Below, piece after piece: positions 21,084-28,791 of a DNA stretch of 64,000 bases. The position numbers and the translations under genes are program-made. Within the stretch, counting starts at the first letter, position 1. Every line of letters starts with the position of its first letter. Location: the IMG/VR virus record IMGVR_UViG_3300018059_000011, positions 1 to 64,000 of that record. One strand, written 5' to 3'. The stretch is from a virus. The notes under the pieces were generated by a model, which did not search any database, had not been told where the DNA came from, and saw only the letters and a list, made by a program, of their open reading frames with translations.

Positions 21084-21108
21084 CTTATTAACTATGCTCA
21101 TGTAAGGA
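21080..21108 (+). promoter_or_regulatory. Promoter of the major capsid gene
   Basis: TTGACT at 21080-21085, 17-base spacer, TAAGGA at 21103-21108. A leader of about 160 bases with two hairpins follows. Confidence 0.55.
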
Positions 21109-21112
21109 TAGA

Positions 21113-21190
21113 GTTGATCCAGGGAGTACGCGCGAGGCGGAAACGGGATCAACCGAAGGAAGATTTTCTACGGGAGAGCCGCAGAAAATC
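21113..21190 (+). promoter_or_regulatory. Two hairpins in the capsid mRNA leader
   Basis: GTTGATCC (21113-21120) pairs with GGATCAAC (21146-21153); GATTTTCT (21162-21169) pairs with AGAAAATC (21183-21190). Both are perfect 8-bp stems in the long untranslated leader before ATG 21277. They may stabilise the abundant capsid mRNA or control its translation. Confidence 0.5.
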
Positions 21191-21276
21191 GCGATGAAGA
21201 CGCCGAGAAGGCGATCCTTGAAAGCGATTTTGAGTTTTGTGGTTCTGCATTCAAGTCCCAACCGTGGAGAAGACCG

Positions 21277-22248
21277 ATGGCTTCCGTTACCCTTCCTGAA
21301 TCCGGCAAATTGGCCCAGAACGCGCTCATCGCGGGCGTGATCGAGTCCGTGGTCACCGTGGACAACTTCTACGAAATCCTTCCGTTCGATGAGGTAGAGG
21401 GCAACGCCCTGGCCTACAATCGCGAAGCGACCCTGGCCCCTGTGGCGACGGTCGGCGTGGGCGACACCGATGGTGACATCGGCGCAGGCGTTAGCTCCGG
21501 CTCCAACCAAGCCGAGCGTACCGCCGCGAAGGACGCCGCGACCTTCGACCAGATCACTTCGTCTCTCACGACCATCATGGGCGACGCCGAAATCAACGGG
21601 CTCATCCAGACGACTCGTTCGGGCGACAACGACCAGACCGCGACGCAGATTGCGTCGAAGGCGAAGTCGGCTGGCCGCAAGTACCGCGACCTGCTCATCA
21701 ACGGCGACGCGACGAACTATACGTTCGCCGGTTTGCTGGCCCTCTGCGCCGCGACTCAGAAGGTCAACACCGGGAACAACGGCGGCGCGCTGTCCTTCGA
21801 GTTCATGGACGCCCTGATCGACCAAGTGACCGACAAAGACGGTCAGGTGGACTATATCACCATGCCACGGCGCACCGTGCGTAGCTATTACGCTCTGCTC
21901 CGCGCGCTGGGTGGCGCCTCCATCAACGATGCGGTCGAGCTTCCTTCGGGCGCCGAAGTTCCGGCGTACCGGAAGATTCCGATCTTCTCGAACGACAACA
22001 TTCCGACTACCCAGACGAAGGGCACGACCGCTGGAACGACCACGACCATCATGGCCGGGACTTTGGACGATGGTTCCCGTCAGCACGGCATCGCCGGTCT
22101 GACCGCCGCTGGAAATGCCGGTATGCACGTTCAGGATGTCGGCGTCAGCCAGACGAAGGACGAGCACATCTGGCGCGTGATCTGGTACGTGGGTCTGGCC
22201 CTGTTCTCCGAACTCGGCTTGGCTGCGGCTCCGGGCATCACGAACTAA
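21277..22248 (+). CDS. Major capsid protein
   Basis: 323 residues. N-terminus ASVTLPESGKLAQNALIAGV, then IVTVDNFYEILPFDEVEGNA-type sequence with LAYNREATL, and a C-terminal HIWRVIWYVGLALFSELGLA. This is the pattern of a short HK97-fold capsid group of siphoviruses without a long N-terminal delta domain. Strong translation signals and its own promoter fit a highly made protein. RBS: GTGGAGAAGACCG. Confidence 0.85.
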   Translation: MASVTLPESGKLAQNALIAGVIESVVTVDNFYEILPFDEVEGNALAYNREATLAPVATVGVGDTDGDIGAGVSSGSNQAERTAAKDAATFDQITSSLTTIMGDAEINGLIQTTRSGDNDQTATQIASKAKSAGRKYRDLLINGDATNYTFAGLLALCAATQKVNTGNNGGALSFEFMDALIDQVTDKDGQVDYITMPRRTVRSYYALLRALGGASINDAVELPSGAEVPAYRKIPIFSNDNIPTTQTKGTTAGTTTTIMAGTLDDGSRQHGIAGLTAAGNAGMHVQDVGVSQTKDEHIWRVIWYVGLALFSELGLAAAPGITN

Positions 22249-22260
22249 GGGTTCATGCGA

Positions 22261-22284
22261 TGGGGCGGCTTCCAAGCCGCCCCA
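22261..22284. repeat. 11-bp perfect hairpin after the capsid gene
   Basis: TGGGGCGGCTT (22261-22271) and AAGCCGCCCCA (22274-22284) are perfect complements two bases apart. No T-run follows, so it may protect the 3' end of capsid mRNA or attenuate readthrough rather than terminate fully. Confidence 0.65.
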
Positions 22285-22323
22285 AAGCAATCGACCTATT
22301 CTCTTACGAAGGGGTCCGCCCTC

Positions 22324-23346
22324 ATGCCTGCTTTCGTCATCCAATTCCCCGATGAAAATTTCATGCCTGCACGCACGCTTGTCAATGGCGTCGAGGCTAT
22401 GGTAGTTTTTGCCGCGACTTCCGCCGACGCAATCGCTTTCGCCAAGGCCCAGTCGGGCAACGATGTCGATTCGATGTGGGACAACGCCGATGTCACCGAA
22501 GTGGCGGCACCCGACGATCTCGCTGGTTTCACTTTGCGCGCACAACTCTTCGCTCCTGACTCCGGCGGAACCCCGCTGGTCGATGAGAGCGCTTTCCCCG
22601 TAGTCGATGTCTCCATCCTTGTCGGCGACGCCGAATGGGAGAAGGCGGTCGGCACTCTCACGGGTGATACCGTCGCTACCCAAGTCGTATTGATTGGGAC
22701 GACGTATTATCAGTTTGTGGACGACTCGACGCCTAATGCCGGAAATGGCACTGTCGGTACTCCCTATCTCGTCGATAATCTCGCGAGTGACACGGATGCT
22801 TTCGCCAATCTCGTAAAGGCGATCAATGCGACGGGTGTTGCCGGAACTACCTATTCCACTGGACTTGTCGCACACGCGACTGTTGAGGCGCTGACTTCCG
22901 ATGCCACGACCCTGACCGTGCGGGCTCGTACTGGTGGTGCCGCTGGTGGTCTTATCGCGACAACGACCGGCGGTGATACCGACATCACTTGGGGCGCCAC
23001 CACGCTTGAAGGCGGCCAGGACTTGTCCACCGTCGATTCGGTCGCTCTCGCGATGGCGGCTGCTCTGAATGCCACCGATGAGATCGCGGGTGCCTCCTAC
23101 GACGATAGCGGTAATGTGCTGACTGTGGCCGAAACCACGGACAGCCTCGGCGATCACACGCTCGTCATCACGTTGACGCCGCCCGGCGCCCGCGATTCCG
23201 ATGACGAAGACGGCGCCCCGTTGTCGCTTCCAGGCTTCTTCGGAGCGACAGTGGATGGCGGCTCCTCGGGAGATGCTGTCACCGTCGAATTTGGAGCCGA
23301 TGACTACGATCTGCCAAAGTTCGTGGCCGGTTTCCAGCAGCTTTAA
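22324..23346 (+). CDS. Head decoration-type protein carrying the inserted virion domain (340 aa)
   Basis: Start ATG 22324 after AAGGGG; upstream frame covers the hairpin. The outer parts (residues about 1-108 and 240-340) are paralogous to the next gene: MPAFVIQFPDEN / MPAYLVQLPSAE, LVNGVEAMVVFAA / LVDGVDTMVVFAA, AALNATDEIAGASYDDSGNV / ALNATAPIAGAAYDSSGQV. Between them lies an extra domain of about 130 residues with IGTTYYQF, AFANLVKAINATGVAGTTYS and TLEGG, the same domain found in four other virion proteins here. Probably on the capsid surface; this is inferred from position. Confidence 0.7.
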   Translation: MPAFVIQFPDENFMPARTLVNGVEAMVVFAATSADAIAFAKAQSGNDVDSMWDNADVTEVAAPDDLAGFTLRAQLFAPDSGGTPLVDESAFPVVDVSILVGDAEWEKAVGTLTGDTVATQVVLIGTTYYQFVDDSTPNAGNGTVGTPYLVDNLASDTDAFANLVKAINATGVAGTTYSTGLVAHATVEALTSDATTLTVRARTGGAAGGLIATTTGGDTDITWGATTLEGGQDLSTVDSVALAMAAALNATDEIAGASYDDSGNVLTVAETTDSLGDHTLVITLTPPGARDSDDEDGAPLSLPGFFGATVDGGSSGDAVTVEFGADDYDLPKFVAGFQQL

Positions 23347-23361
23347 GAGAGGACTACTCTG

Positions 23362-23967
23362 ATGCCAGCCTATCTCGTTCAACTCCCAAGCGCCGAGGCT
23401 TCTCCAGGCCGCACGTTGGTCGATGGTGTGGACACGATGGTGGTCTTCGCCGCCGACGCCACTGATGCCAAGGCTGTTGCCAAGTCCCAGACCGATGGCG
23501 ATCTCGAGGCGCTGTGGGATGCCGCCACGGTGACTGAGATTGTCGCCGGGGCCGACCTGATTGGATGGACGCTTCGCATCGCGATGTCCGACGCTGATGT
23601 CAATCCCGACACGGGCGTCAAGGACACGATCTTTGATCTTTCGGTGGTCGGCGCGGGCGCCAACAACACCATCGACGAGATCGCGGCCCTTATGGTCACC
23701 GCCCTGAACGCCACTGCCCCGATTGCTGGCGCGGCCTATGATTCCAGCGGCCAAGTCCTGAAGATCGCGGATGACTCCGACAATCTCGGTAAGAACACCG
23801 TCATCGTCGAGTGGTATCCGCCAAACGCGCAACAGAATGTTCCGGTCCCTGGTCTCGTGGTCTCGATTGCCGATGGCGCCGTGTCGGATGCTACCGATGT
23901 TACGGTCACGTTCGCCGCCGATGCTTTCGTGGTTCCGGCTTCTGCGGGGTCGTTCAAAGCCTCATAA
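23362..23967 (+). CDS. Head decoration-type protein, insertion-free paralogue (201 aa)
   Basis: Shares N- and C-terminal parts with the preceding gene but runs straight from DLSVVGAGAN to IDEIAALMVTALNATA with no inserted domain. Mostly beta strands, acidic, Asp/Ala-rich. The tandem pair arose by duplication. No cysteine and no membrane segment. Likely a small virion surface or head protein; the function is inferred from location only. Confidence 0.65.
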   Translation: MPAYLVQLPSAEASPGRTLVDGVDTMVVFAADATDAKAVAKSQTDGDLEALWDAATVTEIVAGADLIGWTLRIAMSDADVNPDTGVKDTIFDLSVVGAGANNTIDEIAALMVTALNATAPIAGAAYDSSGQVLKIADDSDNLGKNTVIVEWYPPNAQQNVPVPGLVVSIADGAVSDATDVTVTFAADAFVVPASAGSFKAS

Positions 23968-23992
23968 GCCTTGCACATCGGGGAGGATGTAA

Positions 23993-24622
23993 ATGGCTGC
24001 CTACGTCAGAGTGACTTTTGTGCTTACCGGGCCTGATCGCGGTAAGACGAAGAAAGTCAAGCATTATTCATTCGTCAACGGCGAATGCACGGTGGATGTC
24101 CCACGCACGGGGCTTGCCCACGCGGCCAATTATCTGTCATACTTCGCTTCGTACCTCAAGGGATCGCCGGAGCATCTGGCGGACCTTGCGGCAAGTGAGG
24201 AAGCAGTCAATGGCGTACTCGGTAACGCTCCAGCGGGTGTTCAGGTCGGTGATGCTGACTTCGTACAAAGTCCTGAGCATCGACAGGCCGGGCCGGTTCC
24301 CGCCGCGCAAGATGTCAACGGCGGCGTCCCAGGAGATCGTGAGGAAGGGCGGGAGCGGGCTTCCGATTCCACCACAGGGCTTGGACCACAAGACTCCGGG
24401 CTGGCAGGGAAACACGCCGAACCTTCGGGGCTGAATGTAAGCCCGTTGTCTCGGGCGATCACGGCTCTCGATCCCGAAGTCGATACCAATTGGACAGAAG
24501 GCGGCTTGCCCGCCATTGCCGCGCTGGCCGCGTTCGACCCGTCGCTTACGCGCAGGGTCATCAATGAGGCGGCGCCGGGTTGGAATCGCGCCAAGGCGCG
24601 AGACGCCGCATCGCTTCTCTGA
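23993..24622 (+). CDS. Hypothetical head-region protein (209 aa)
   Basis: ATG 23993 after GGGGAGGATG. The N-terminal about 75 residues look folded (AAYVRVTFVLTGPDRGKTKK; YSFVNGECTVDVPRTG). The middle is low-complexity and polar, and the C-terminal about 60 residues contain ALDPEVDTNWTEGGLPAIAA and RRVINEAAPGWNR, a pattern I have seen in phage head proteins but cannot name. The rightward promoter at 24630 follows. Confidence 0.55.
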   Translation: MAAYVRVTFVLTGPDRGKTKKVKHYSFVNGECTVDVPRTGLAHAANYLSYFASYLKGSPEHLADLAASEEAVNGVLGNAPAGVQVGDADFVQSPEHRQAGPVPAAQDVNGGVPGDREEGRERASDSTTGLGPQDSGLAGKHAEPSGLNVSPLSRAITALDPEVDTNWTEGGLPAIAALAAFDPSLTRRVINEAAPGWNRAKARDAASLL

Positions 24623-24629
24623 GCCGGGG

Positions 24630-24659
24630 TTGCGTACTCGACCCGGCATCGGATATACT
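24630..24659 (+). promoter_or_regulatory. Promoter for 24698
   Basis: TTGCGT at 24630-24635, 18-base spacer, TATACT at 24654-24659; a 38-base leader with GGAGTG leads to ATG 24698. Confidence 0.65.
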
Positions 24660-24697
24660 CATCGAGTGACATGAACCATCCAATGGAGTGAACGACT

Positions 24698-25018
24698 ATG
24701 ACCCAGACCATTTTTCTTGTGACCCGTTCGGCTGCCATCGGCGGACCACTGGTCAACGGCGTGGTCGCCATTCTCATCAACCTGCTCGACAGTTCCACCG
24801 ATGCCGAAGTCATCGCCGCCGCAATCGCGCAAGCGAATAGGCAGGCGGGTGATACCGGCGCGAAGCCGTTTCCAGTGGCCGATGACGACGACAATGTGTC
24901 CGGGCATTATTTCGACACCGTGACCGTGATCGCCATCGGGTCGGCTCCGCTTAATGCTTCCACCGACGCCATCGTCATCGGATCGTTTGACGGCGCCGTC
25001 GAGATCGAGCAGGTCTAA
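24698..25018 (+). CDS. Hypothetical virion-region protein (106 aa)
   Basis: Acidic, Ala/Asp-rich, predicted beta-sandwich-like (TQTIFLVTRSAAIGGPLVNG; HYFDTVTVIAIGSAPL). A strand-rich C-terminus ends GAVEIEQV. It has its own promoter and is followed by a hairpin. No family recognised; Asp-rich loops resemble those of the neighbouring decoration proteins. Confidence 0.55.
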   Translation: MTQTIFLVTRSAAIGGPLVNGVVAILINLLDSSTDAEVIAAAIAQANRQAGDTGAKPFPVADDDDNVSGHYFDTVTVIAIGSAPLNASTDAIVIGSFDGAVEIEQV

Positions 25019-25042
25019 TCCCCGCTGTCGTAACCGGCAGCC

Positions 25043-25068
25043 CCCGGCGGTCCACTGTGGCCGCCGGG
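25043..25068 (+). terminator. Hairpin, possible weak terminator
   Basis: CCCGGCGG (25043-25050) pairs perfectly with CCGCCGGG (25061-25068) and is followed by TATCTCTTT. The T-run is interrupted, so termination is probably partial. Confidence 0.5.
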
Positions 25069-25094
25069 TATCTCTTTAGCCGGGAGATTCCGAC

Positions 25095-25247
25095 GTGGCC
25101 GCGAAGATGAAGTCCGAACGGCAGGTTCGTTTCCTGCTCAGCAAAGTCAGCCCCCTCACCAAGAATCAGAAGCACAAGCTGGTGACCGAGCTTCATAGCG
25201 GTGCGGTCAAGATCAAGCACACGCCGAGTAAGACACGAGGCAAGTAA
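25095..25247 (+). CDS. Small basic protein (50 aa)
   Basis: GTG 25095 after CGGGAGATT; ends one base before the ATG of the next gene (TAAATG). Encodes MAAKMKSERQVRFLLSKVSP then a KHKLVTELHSGAVKIKH stretch and a Lys/Arg-rich end. The pattern LSKxSPLTxxQKxKLxxELHxGxVKI resembles tiny head-gene-cluster proteins of related phages. Function unknown. Confidence 0.5.
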   Translation: MAAKMKSERQVRFLLSKVSPLTKNQKHKLVTELHSGAVKIKHTPSKTRGK

Positions 25248-26231
25248 ATGCCGATCCTCCTGGTGGTAGAAGATGGCGGCGGGAATCCCGACGCAAACTC
25301 CTATGCTTCGCTCGATGACGTTTCCAGTTACCACGAGATGCGCGGTAATGACGGCTGGCTGAGCGCGTTTTCGACGGCCACCGGCTTGCTCCTCTCCGAC
25401 GCGAATTACGCCGATGGCGAGATCGTGGTCATTGGCACCAAGACCTATACCTTCCAGGACACGCTTACGGATGTGGACGGCCACATTCAGGTCGGGTTGA
25501 CCGAAGCCGCGTCTATCGCCAATTTGGCGGCGGCCATTAACGGCAATACCGGGGTTCCCGGCACAGACTATGCGGCCTCCAATACCCCAAGCACTGAAGT
25601 AACTGCGGTCGCAGCCGCGCATAAGTTGACGGTGACGGCTGTCATCGCGGGATCGGATGCCAACTCCATCGTTTCCACTACCACGGCTGCGAACGCTTCC
25701 TGGGCCTTCAACACGTTGACAGGCGGTAGCGAAGAAGTTGCTAAGGCGTGCATTATCAAAGCCACCGACTACATTGAGAAGCGCTTCAGTGGGCGATTCC
25801 GGGGCACCCGGCAGACTGTCAGCCAAGGTCTTTCGTGGCCGCGCTTCAGCGCCCAGGACGAAGATGGATGGCTGATCGGTGGGATTCCGCCTCGGCTCAT
25901 CAAGGCCGTCTCCGAGTACGCGCTCCGCGCAAAAATTTACAATGTGCTGGCGCCCGATCCCACGCGGACGGCGCCGTCCCAGGACATGAGCACGAATCCG
26001 CCGACGCAGAGTTCGGAGGAGGTCGCGGCCACGCGCTTGAACTACAAGCGGCAGAAGGTCGGGCCGTTGGAGCAAGAGCTTCATTATTCGGCGCTCGACG
26101 AAACCATCAAGCAGAAGAGTGGCGGCTCCGCGCTGATCGCGATCACGTCGCTTCAAGAGTACCCGGAGGCCGATCTCATCATTGAGCATCTCCTCCGCAA
26201 TCGGGGCGTTCGTCTCGTAAGAGGAGACTGA
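25248..26231 (+). CDS. Head-tail connector (DnaT-like family) with inserted virion domain
   Basis: 327 residues. The family N-terminus VVEDGGGNPDANSYASLDDV with YHEMRGN is separated from its usual continuation (CIIKATDYIEKRFSGRFRG; GLSWPR; AVSEYALRAK) by about 115 inserted residues with GTKTYTFQD, SIANLAAAINGNTGVPGT and TLTGG, the dispersed domain. The C-terminus ends LVRGD. In databases this family is called DnaT-like ssDNA-binding, but in phages it sits at the head-to-tail joint, as here. ATG follows the previous stop directly. Confidence 0.75.
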   Translation: MPILLVVEDGGGNPDANSYASLDDVSSYHEMRGNDGWLSAFSTATGLLLSDANYADGEIVVIGTKTYTFQDTLTDVDGHIQVGLTEAASIANLAAAINGNTGVPGTDYAASNTPSTEVTAVAAAHKLTVTAVIAGSDANSIVSTTTAANASWAFNTLTGGSEEVAKACIIKATDYIEKRFSGRFRGTRQTVSQGLSWPRFSAQDEDGWLIGGIPPRLIKAVSEYALRAKIYNVLAPDPTRTAPSQDMSTNPPTQSSEEVAATRLNYKRQKVGPLEQELHYSALDETIKQKSGGSALIAITSLQEYPEADLIIEHLLRNRGVRLVRGD

Positions 26232-26236
26232 GAGCG

Positions 26237-26785
26237 ATGGACCGGGTGTCTTGCCTTTACCGAATCACTTCTCCTTCCGGTAAGAGTTACATTGGAGTCA
26301 CTCATCGTATTGCTCGTCGCTTGGTGGAGCATCGCTGCGCCAAATCCCTTATTGGCAGCGCCCTTCGCAAATACGGGGATGAATGCAAAGTGGAAGTTCT
26401 GGTCGTTGGACCACCTGATTATATTCTGGGTTTGGAGCATTCGGCTATCGAAATTTTCGGGGCGCTTGCGCCAAACGGATACAATATCGCTATGGGTGGA
26501 ATTGGGGGCGCGGGCTGTCCCTTGCATCCCGATCATAAGGCGAAGCTCTCGGAATCTCATAAGGGCGTACTTTTTACGTCAGAGCGTAAGGCCAATTTGT
26601 CTAGGGTGATGAATGCCCCGGAATATAAGACTCAGATGTCAGTTTTGAAAACCGGGAAAGCGCATTCTCCTGAAACTAAGGCCAAGATTGCGGCTTCGCG
26701 CATTGGCAAAATTCACTCACAACAGACCAAGGCCAAAATGTCGGTCTCTCAAGTTAACCGATTTTCGGCGGCGAGGGGTGACTAA
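26237..26785 (+). CDS. GIY-YIG homing endonuclease with NUMOD3-like repeats
   Basis: 182 residues. CLYRITSPSGKSYIGVTHR is the GIY-YIG start, then IGSALRKYG and GLEHSAIEIFG with the catalytic E, and YNIAMGGIGG. The C-terminal part has tandem HKAKLSESHKG / SPETKAKIAASRIGKIHS / QQTKAKMS repeats of the NUMOD3 DNA-binding type. Its last residues ARGD copy the RGD end of the upstream connector gene, and the same bases (AGGGGTGA) supply the ribosome binding site of the next gene. Confidence 0.85.
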   Translation: MDRVSCLYRITSPSGKSYIGVTHRIARRLVEHRCAKSLIGSALRKYGDECKVEVLVVGPPDYILGLEHSAIEIFGALAPNGYNIAMGGIGGAGCPLHPDHKAKLSESHKGVLFTSERKANLSRVMNAPEYKTQMSVLKTGKAHSPETKAKIAASRIGKIHSQQTKAKMSVSQVNRFSAARGD

Positions 26786-27165
26786 TGTCGTCCTCATTTT
26801 ACAGTCCGTTCGCTGGCTGGATCGCGGCGTTGATCGCCAAGACTGGTCGCGAGGTCACGTTCGTGAAAACGTCGAGGACAGCAAGCGATAATGCGAAGCC
26901 TTGGCGCGCGGATAGCTCCAACGATGTGCGGGTAACGACAAAGGCCGTCATCATTCCGTTCGATGCCGAGGACGATCCGAGTTCGGTACGTCGTGGGAAG
27001 ATGGTCTGCTATGTGAATGCGCCGCCATTCGATGCCGTGCTCCCCGCCAAGCCCGAGGACTTCAATACGATTGAGGACAACGGCGACATCTGGAACATTC
27101 GCAAGGTGATCGTCTACAATCCCGGTGACACTAGATTGCTGTACGAACTCGATGTAGAAAAATGA
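26785..27165 (+). CDS. Head-tail joining protein candidate (126 aa)
   Basis: Starts at the stop of the GIY-YIG gene (TAATG). Sheet-rich: KTGREVTFVKTSRTASDNAKPW, then KAVIIPFDAEDDPSSVRRGK and IWNIRKVIVYNPGDTRLLY. Short beta-barrel head-closure/adaptor proteins occupy this slot between the DnaT-like connector and the tail terminator, so I infer that role. The stop overlaps the next ATG (ATGA). Confidence 0.55.
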   Translation: MSSSFYSPFAGWIAALIAKTGREVTFVKTSRTASDNAKPWRADSSNDVRVTTKAVIIPFDAEDDPSSVRRGKMVCYVNAPPFDAVLPAKPEDFNTIEDNGDIWNIRKVIVYNPGDTRLLYELDVEK

Positions 27166-27719
27166 TTTTTCATCGCAAACTGCCTGCGGGCGTGGCTCTG
27201 GTTTACCACATTGTTTCTCCCTCCGGTCGCGGGTATATCGGGGTTACGGGGCATTTGCGCCTGCGTCTTTGGCAGCATTTGAACTCCGAAACTTTCCTCG
27301 GTTCGTCTCTTCGTAAATACGGACTGGACGCCCACGAGATCAAGATTCTTGCGGTATTGCCAACAGAAGAAGCCTTCGCTCTTGAAGAACGCGCTGTCCT
27401 GGCCTTTGGTACTCTGGCGCCTCATGGTATGAATTTGTATCTCGGCGGACTCGGAGGCGCTCGCGCTTTGAAGGGGCGGGTGCTCCCCGAATCGGAGCGA
27501 GAGAAGCATCGTGGTTGGCGCCATGATGAAGGCACAAAAATGGTAATCGCTGAACGCGCTCGTGAACAGTGGGCTCCCTTTGCGAAGCCCAAGAAGAACG
27601 GTAAACCGAAGTCGCCGGAGCACCGGGCGAAGTTGGCGGCGCATTTGGCGACGATGCGAAACGACCCTGCGAGGCTTGCTGGCCTTCGGGCGATTCATGC
27701 CATGAGGAGGGTCGCATAA
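27162..27719 (+). CDS. GIY-YIG homing endonuclease
   Basis: 185 residues overlapping both neighbours (ATGA at 27162 and TAATG at 27717). LVYHIVSPSGRGYIGVTGHL, GSSLRKYGLDAHEIKIL, ALEERAVLAFGT with catalytic E, MNLYLGGLGG. The C-terminal part is basic with SPEHRAKLAAHLATMR, one NUMOD3-like unit. AGGAGGG at its end serves the next gene. Confidence 0.85.
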   Translation: MIFHRKLPAGVALVYHIVSPSGRGYIGVTGHLRLRLWQHLNSETFLGSSLRKYGLDAHEIKILAVLPTEEAFALEERAVLAFGTLAPHGMNLYLGGLGGARALKGRVLPESEREKHRGWRHDEGTKMVIAERAREQWAPFAKPKKNGKPKSPEHRAKLAAHLATMRNDPARLAGLRAIHAMRRVA

Positions 27720-28192
27720 TGCCGGTTCAAGACACAGGCGAGGCTCGCGACCTCATCATTGGCGTTGCCCAGGCAGCTATCAATACGCTGTCGCCGACGC
27801 CGAAGGTGCTGTACGCCGACAAGTCGGATGAAGTCCCGAAGGACGGAGATACTTGGATTCGTGTCGCCGCCGTCCATTTTGCGGGCTATAAGGCGTCGCT
27901 CGGAAATGCTCAGGGCAAGTCTCGATTCCGCAATCGTGGCATCGTTCGCGTTGAGGTCCACACGCCGTTTGGCGACGGGTATACCCTGAGCGACCAAATC
28001 ACAACCGTCATCAAGAACGCCTTCAGGAAACGCAGTTCGAGCGCCGATAAGGTCTCGTTCAGCAATGTTCTCTCCACGGAACAGCCCTATACCAGCAGGC
28101 CGGAATCCTCAGTTGTCGGGCCGGAAAAGGGCGATGGAAATTGGACCAGGGTGGACGTTACCGCAGAGTTCGATTACGCGGAAGTGGTATGA
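27719..28192 (+). CDS. Tail terminator-like protein (DUF4128 type)
   Basis: 157 residues. After a helical start, the core has RGIVRVEVHTPFGDGYTLSD followed by a helix (TTVIKNAFRKR) and a C-terminal strand VDVTAEFDYAEV, the layout of phage tail terminators of the DUF4128 group. They cap the tail tube and stop polymerisation. Located between connectors and the tail tube gene, as expected. The stop overlaps the next start (ATGA). Confidence 0.65.
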   Translation: MPVQDTGEARDLIIGVAQAAINTLSPTPKVLYADKSDEVPKDGDTWIRVAAVHFAGYKASLGNAQGKSRFRNRGIVRVEVHTPFGDGYTLSDQITTVIKNAFRKRSSSADKVSFSNVLSTEQPYTSRPESSVVGPEKGDGNWTRVDVTAEFDYAEVV

Positions 28193-28791
28193 GTATCTGC
28201 CTTTATCTTCTCACCTTTGCGAATGGCAAACAGTATATTGGTGTGTCCAGTGAAATGGACCGTCGTCTCAAAGAGCACAGCTTTCGTGATACTTTGGTAG
28301 GAAGGGCCTGGAGAAAATATGGGGCTCCAGCGATCAAAATCTTGCTGATCGGTGAGGACGATTTCATCTACGAGATGGAAAGAAAAGCCGTTAGTTCTTA
28401 CGGCACGCTTTTCCCCGATGGTCTCAATTTGATGGAAGGTGGCAAGGGCGGGCGTCGTATGTCTGGCGCCACAAGAACTAAGATGGCGGTTAGCCACATC
28501 GGGGCGATTATGCCGGTGGAAGTTCGGGCTAAAATCGGCGCCGCAAAGACTGGTCATAAACGCGAGCCATTCGGGCCGGATTGGTGTGCTAAATTGAGTG
28601 AGGCCGCGCGCAAAAGCTCTGGATTTTCTGGCCGCTCCCATAGCCCAGAAACTAGGGCCAAGATGGCGGCATCTCAATTGAGGCGCAAGGCGAGATCGTC
28701 TAAGCTAGGGTTGACAGTAGACCAGGAAGCCGAGTATCCTTACAGGGAGAAAGCCGGGCTTCCAGGCCAAGGACAGGGACCGATACCATGA
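28189..28791 (+). CDS. GIY-YIG homing endonuclease with NUMOD3-like repeats
   Basis: 200 residues. ICLYLLTFANGKQYIGVSSE, GRAWRKYGAPAIKILLIG, EMERKAVSSYGT with catalytic E, LNLMEGGKGGRR. Two NUMOD3-like units (SPETRAKMAASQLRRK and a degenerate earlier one). The last about 28 codons overlap the tail-tube promoter at 28711 and look non-family, so the open frame probably extends by chance to the tail-tube ATG (ATGA at 28788). Confidence 0.85.
   Translation: MSICLYLLTFANGKQYIGVSSEMDRRLKEHSFRDTLVGRAWRKYGAPAIKILLIGEDDFIYEMERKAVSSYGTLFPDGLNLMEGGKGGRRMSGATRTKMAVSHIGAIMPVEVRAKIGAAKTGHKREPFGPDWCAKLSEAARKSSGFSGRSHSPETRAKMAASQLRRKARSSKLGLTVDQEAEYPYREKAGLPGQGQGPIP
28711..28740 (+). promoter_or_regulatory. 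Promoter of the tail tube gene
   Basis: Perfect TTGACA at 28711-28716, 18-base spacer, TATCCT at 28735-28740, inside the end of the GIY-YIG frame. The leader contains AGGACAGGGA before ATG 28788. Confidence 0.7.

Noticed and set aside
21088-23832. Leftward frame of 914 residues opposite the capsid genes
   Set aside because: Antisense shadow of capsid and decoration genes; no start signal and no recognisable domain.
25248-26231. Annotation as a true DnaT replication protein
   Set aside because: The family name is historical; position between head and tail genes and partial fold favour a connector.
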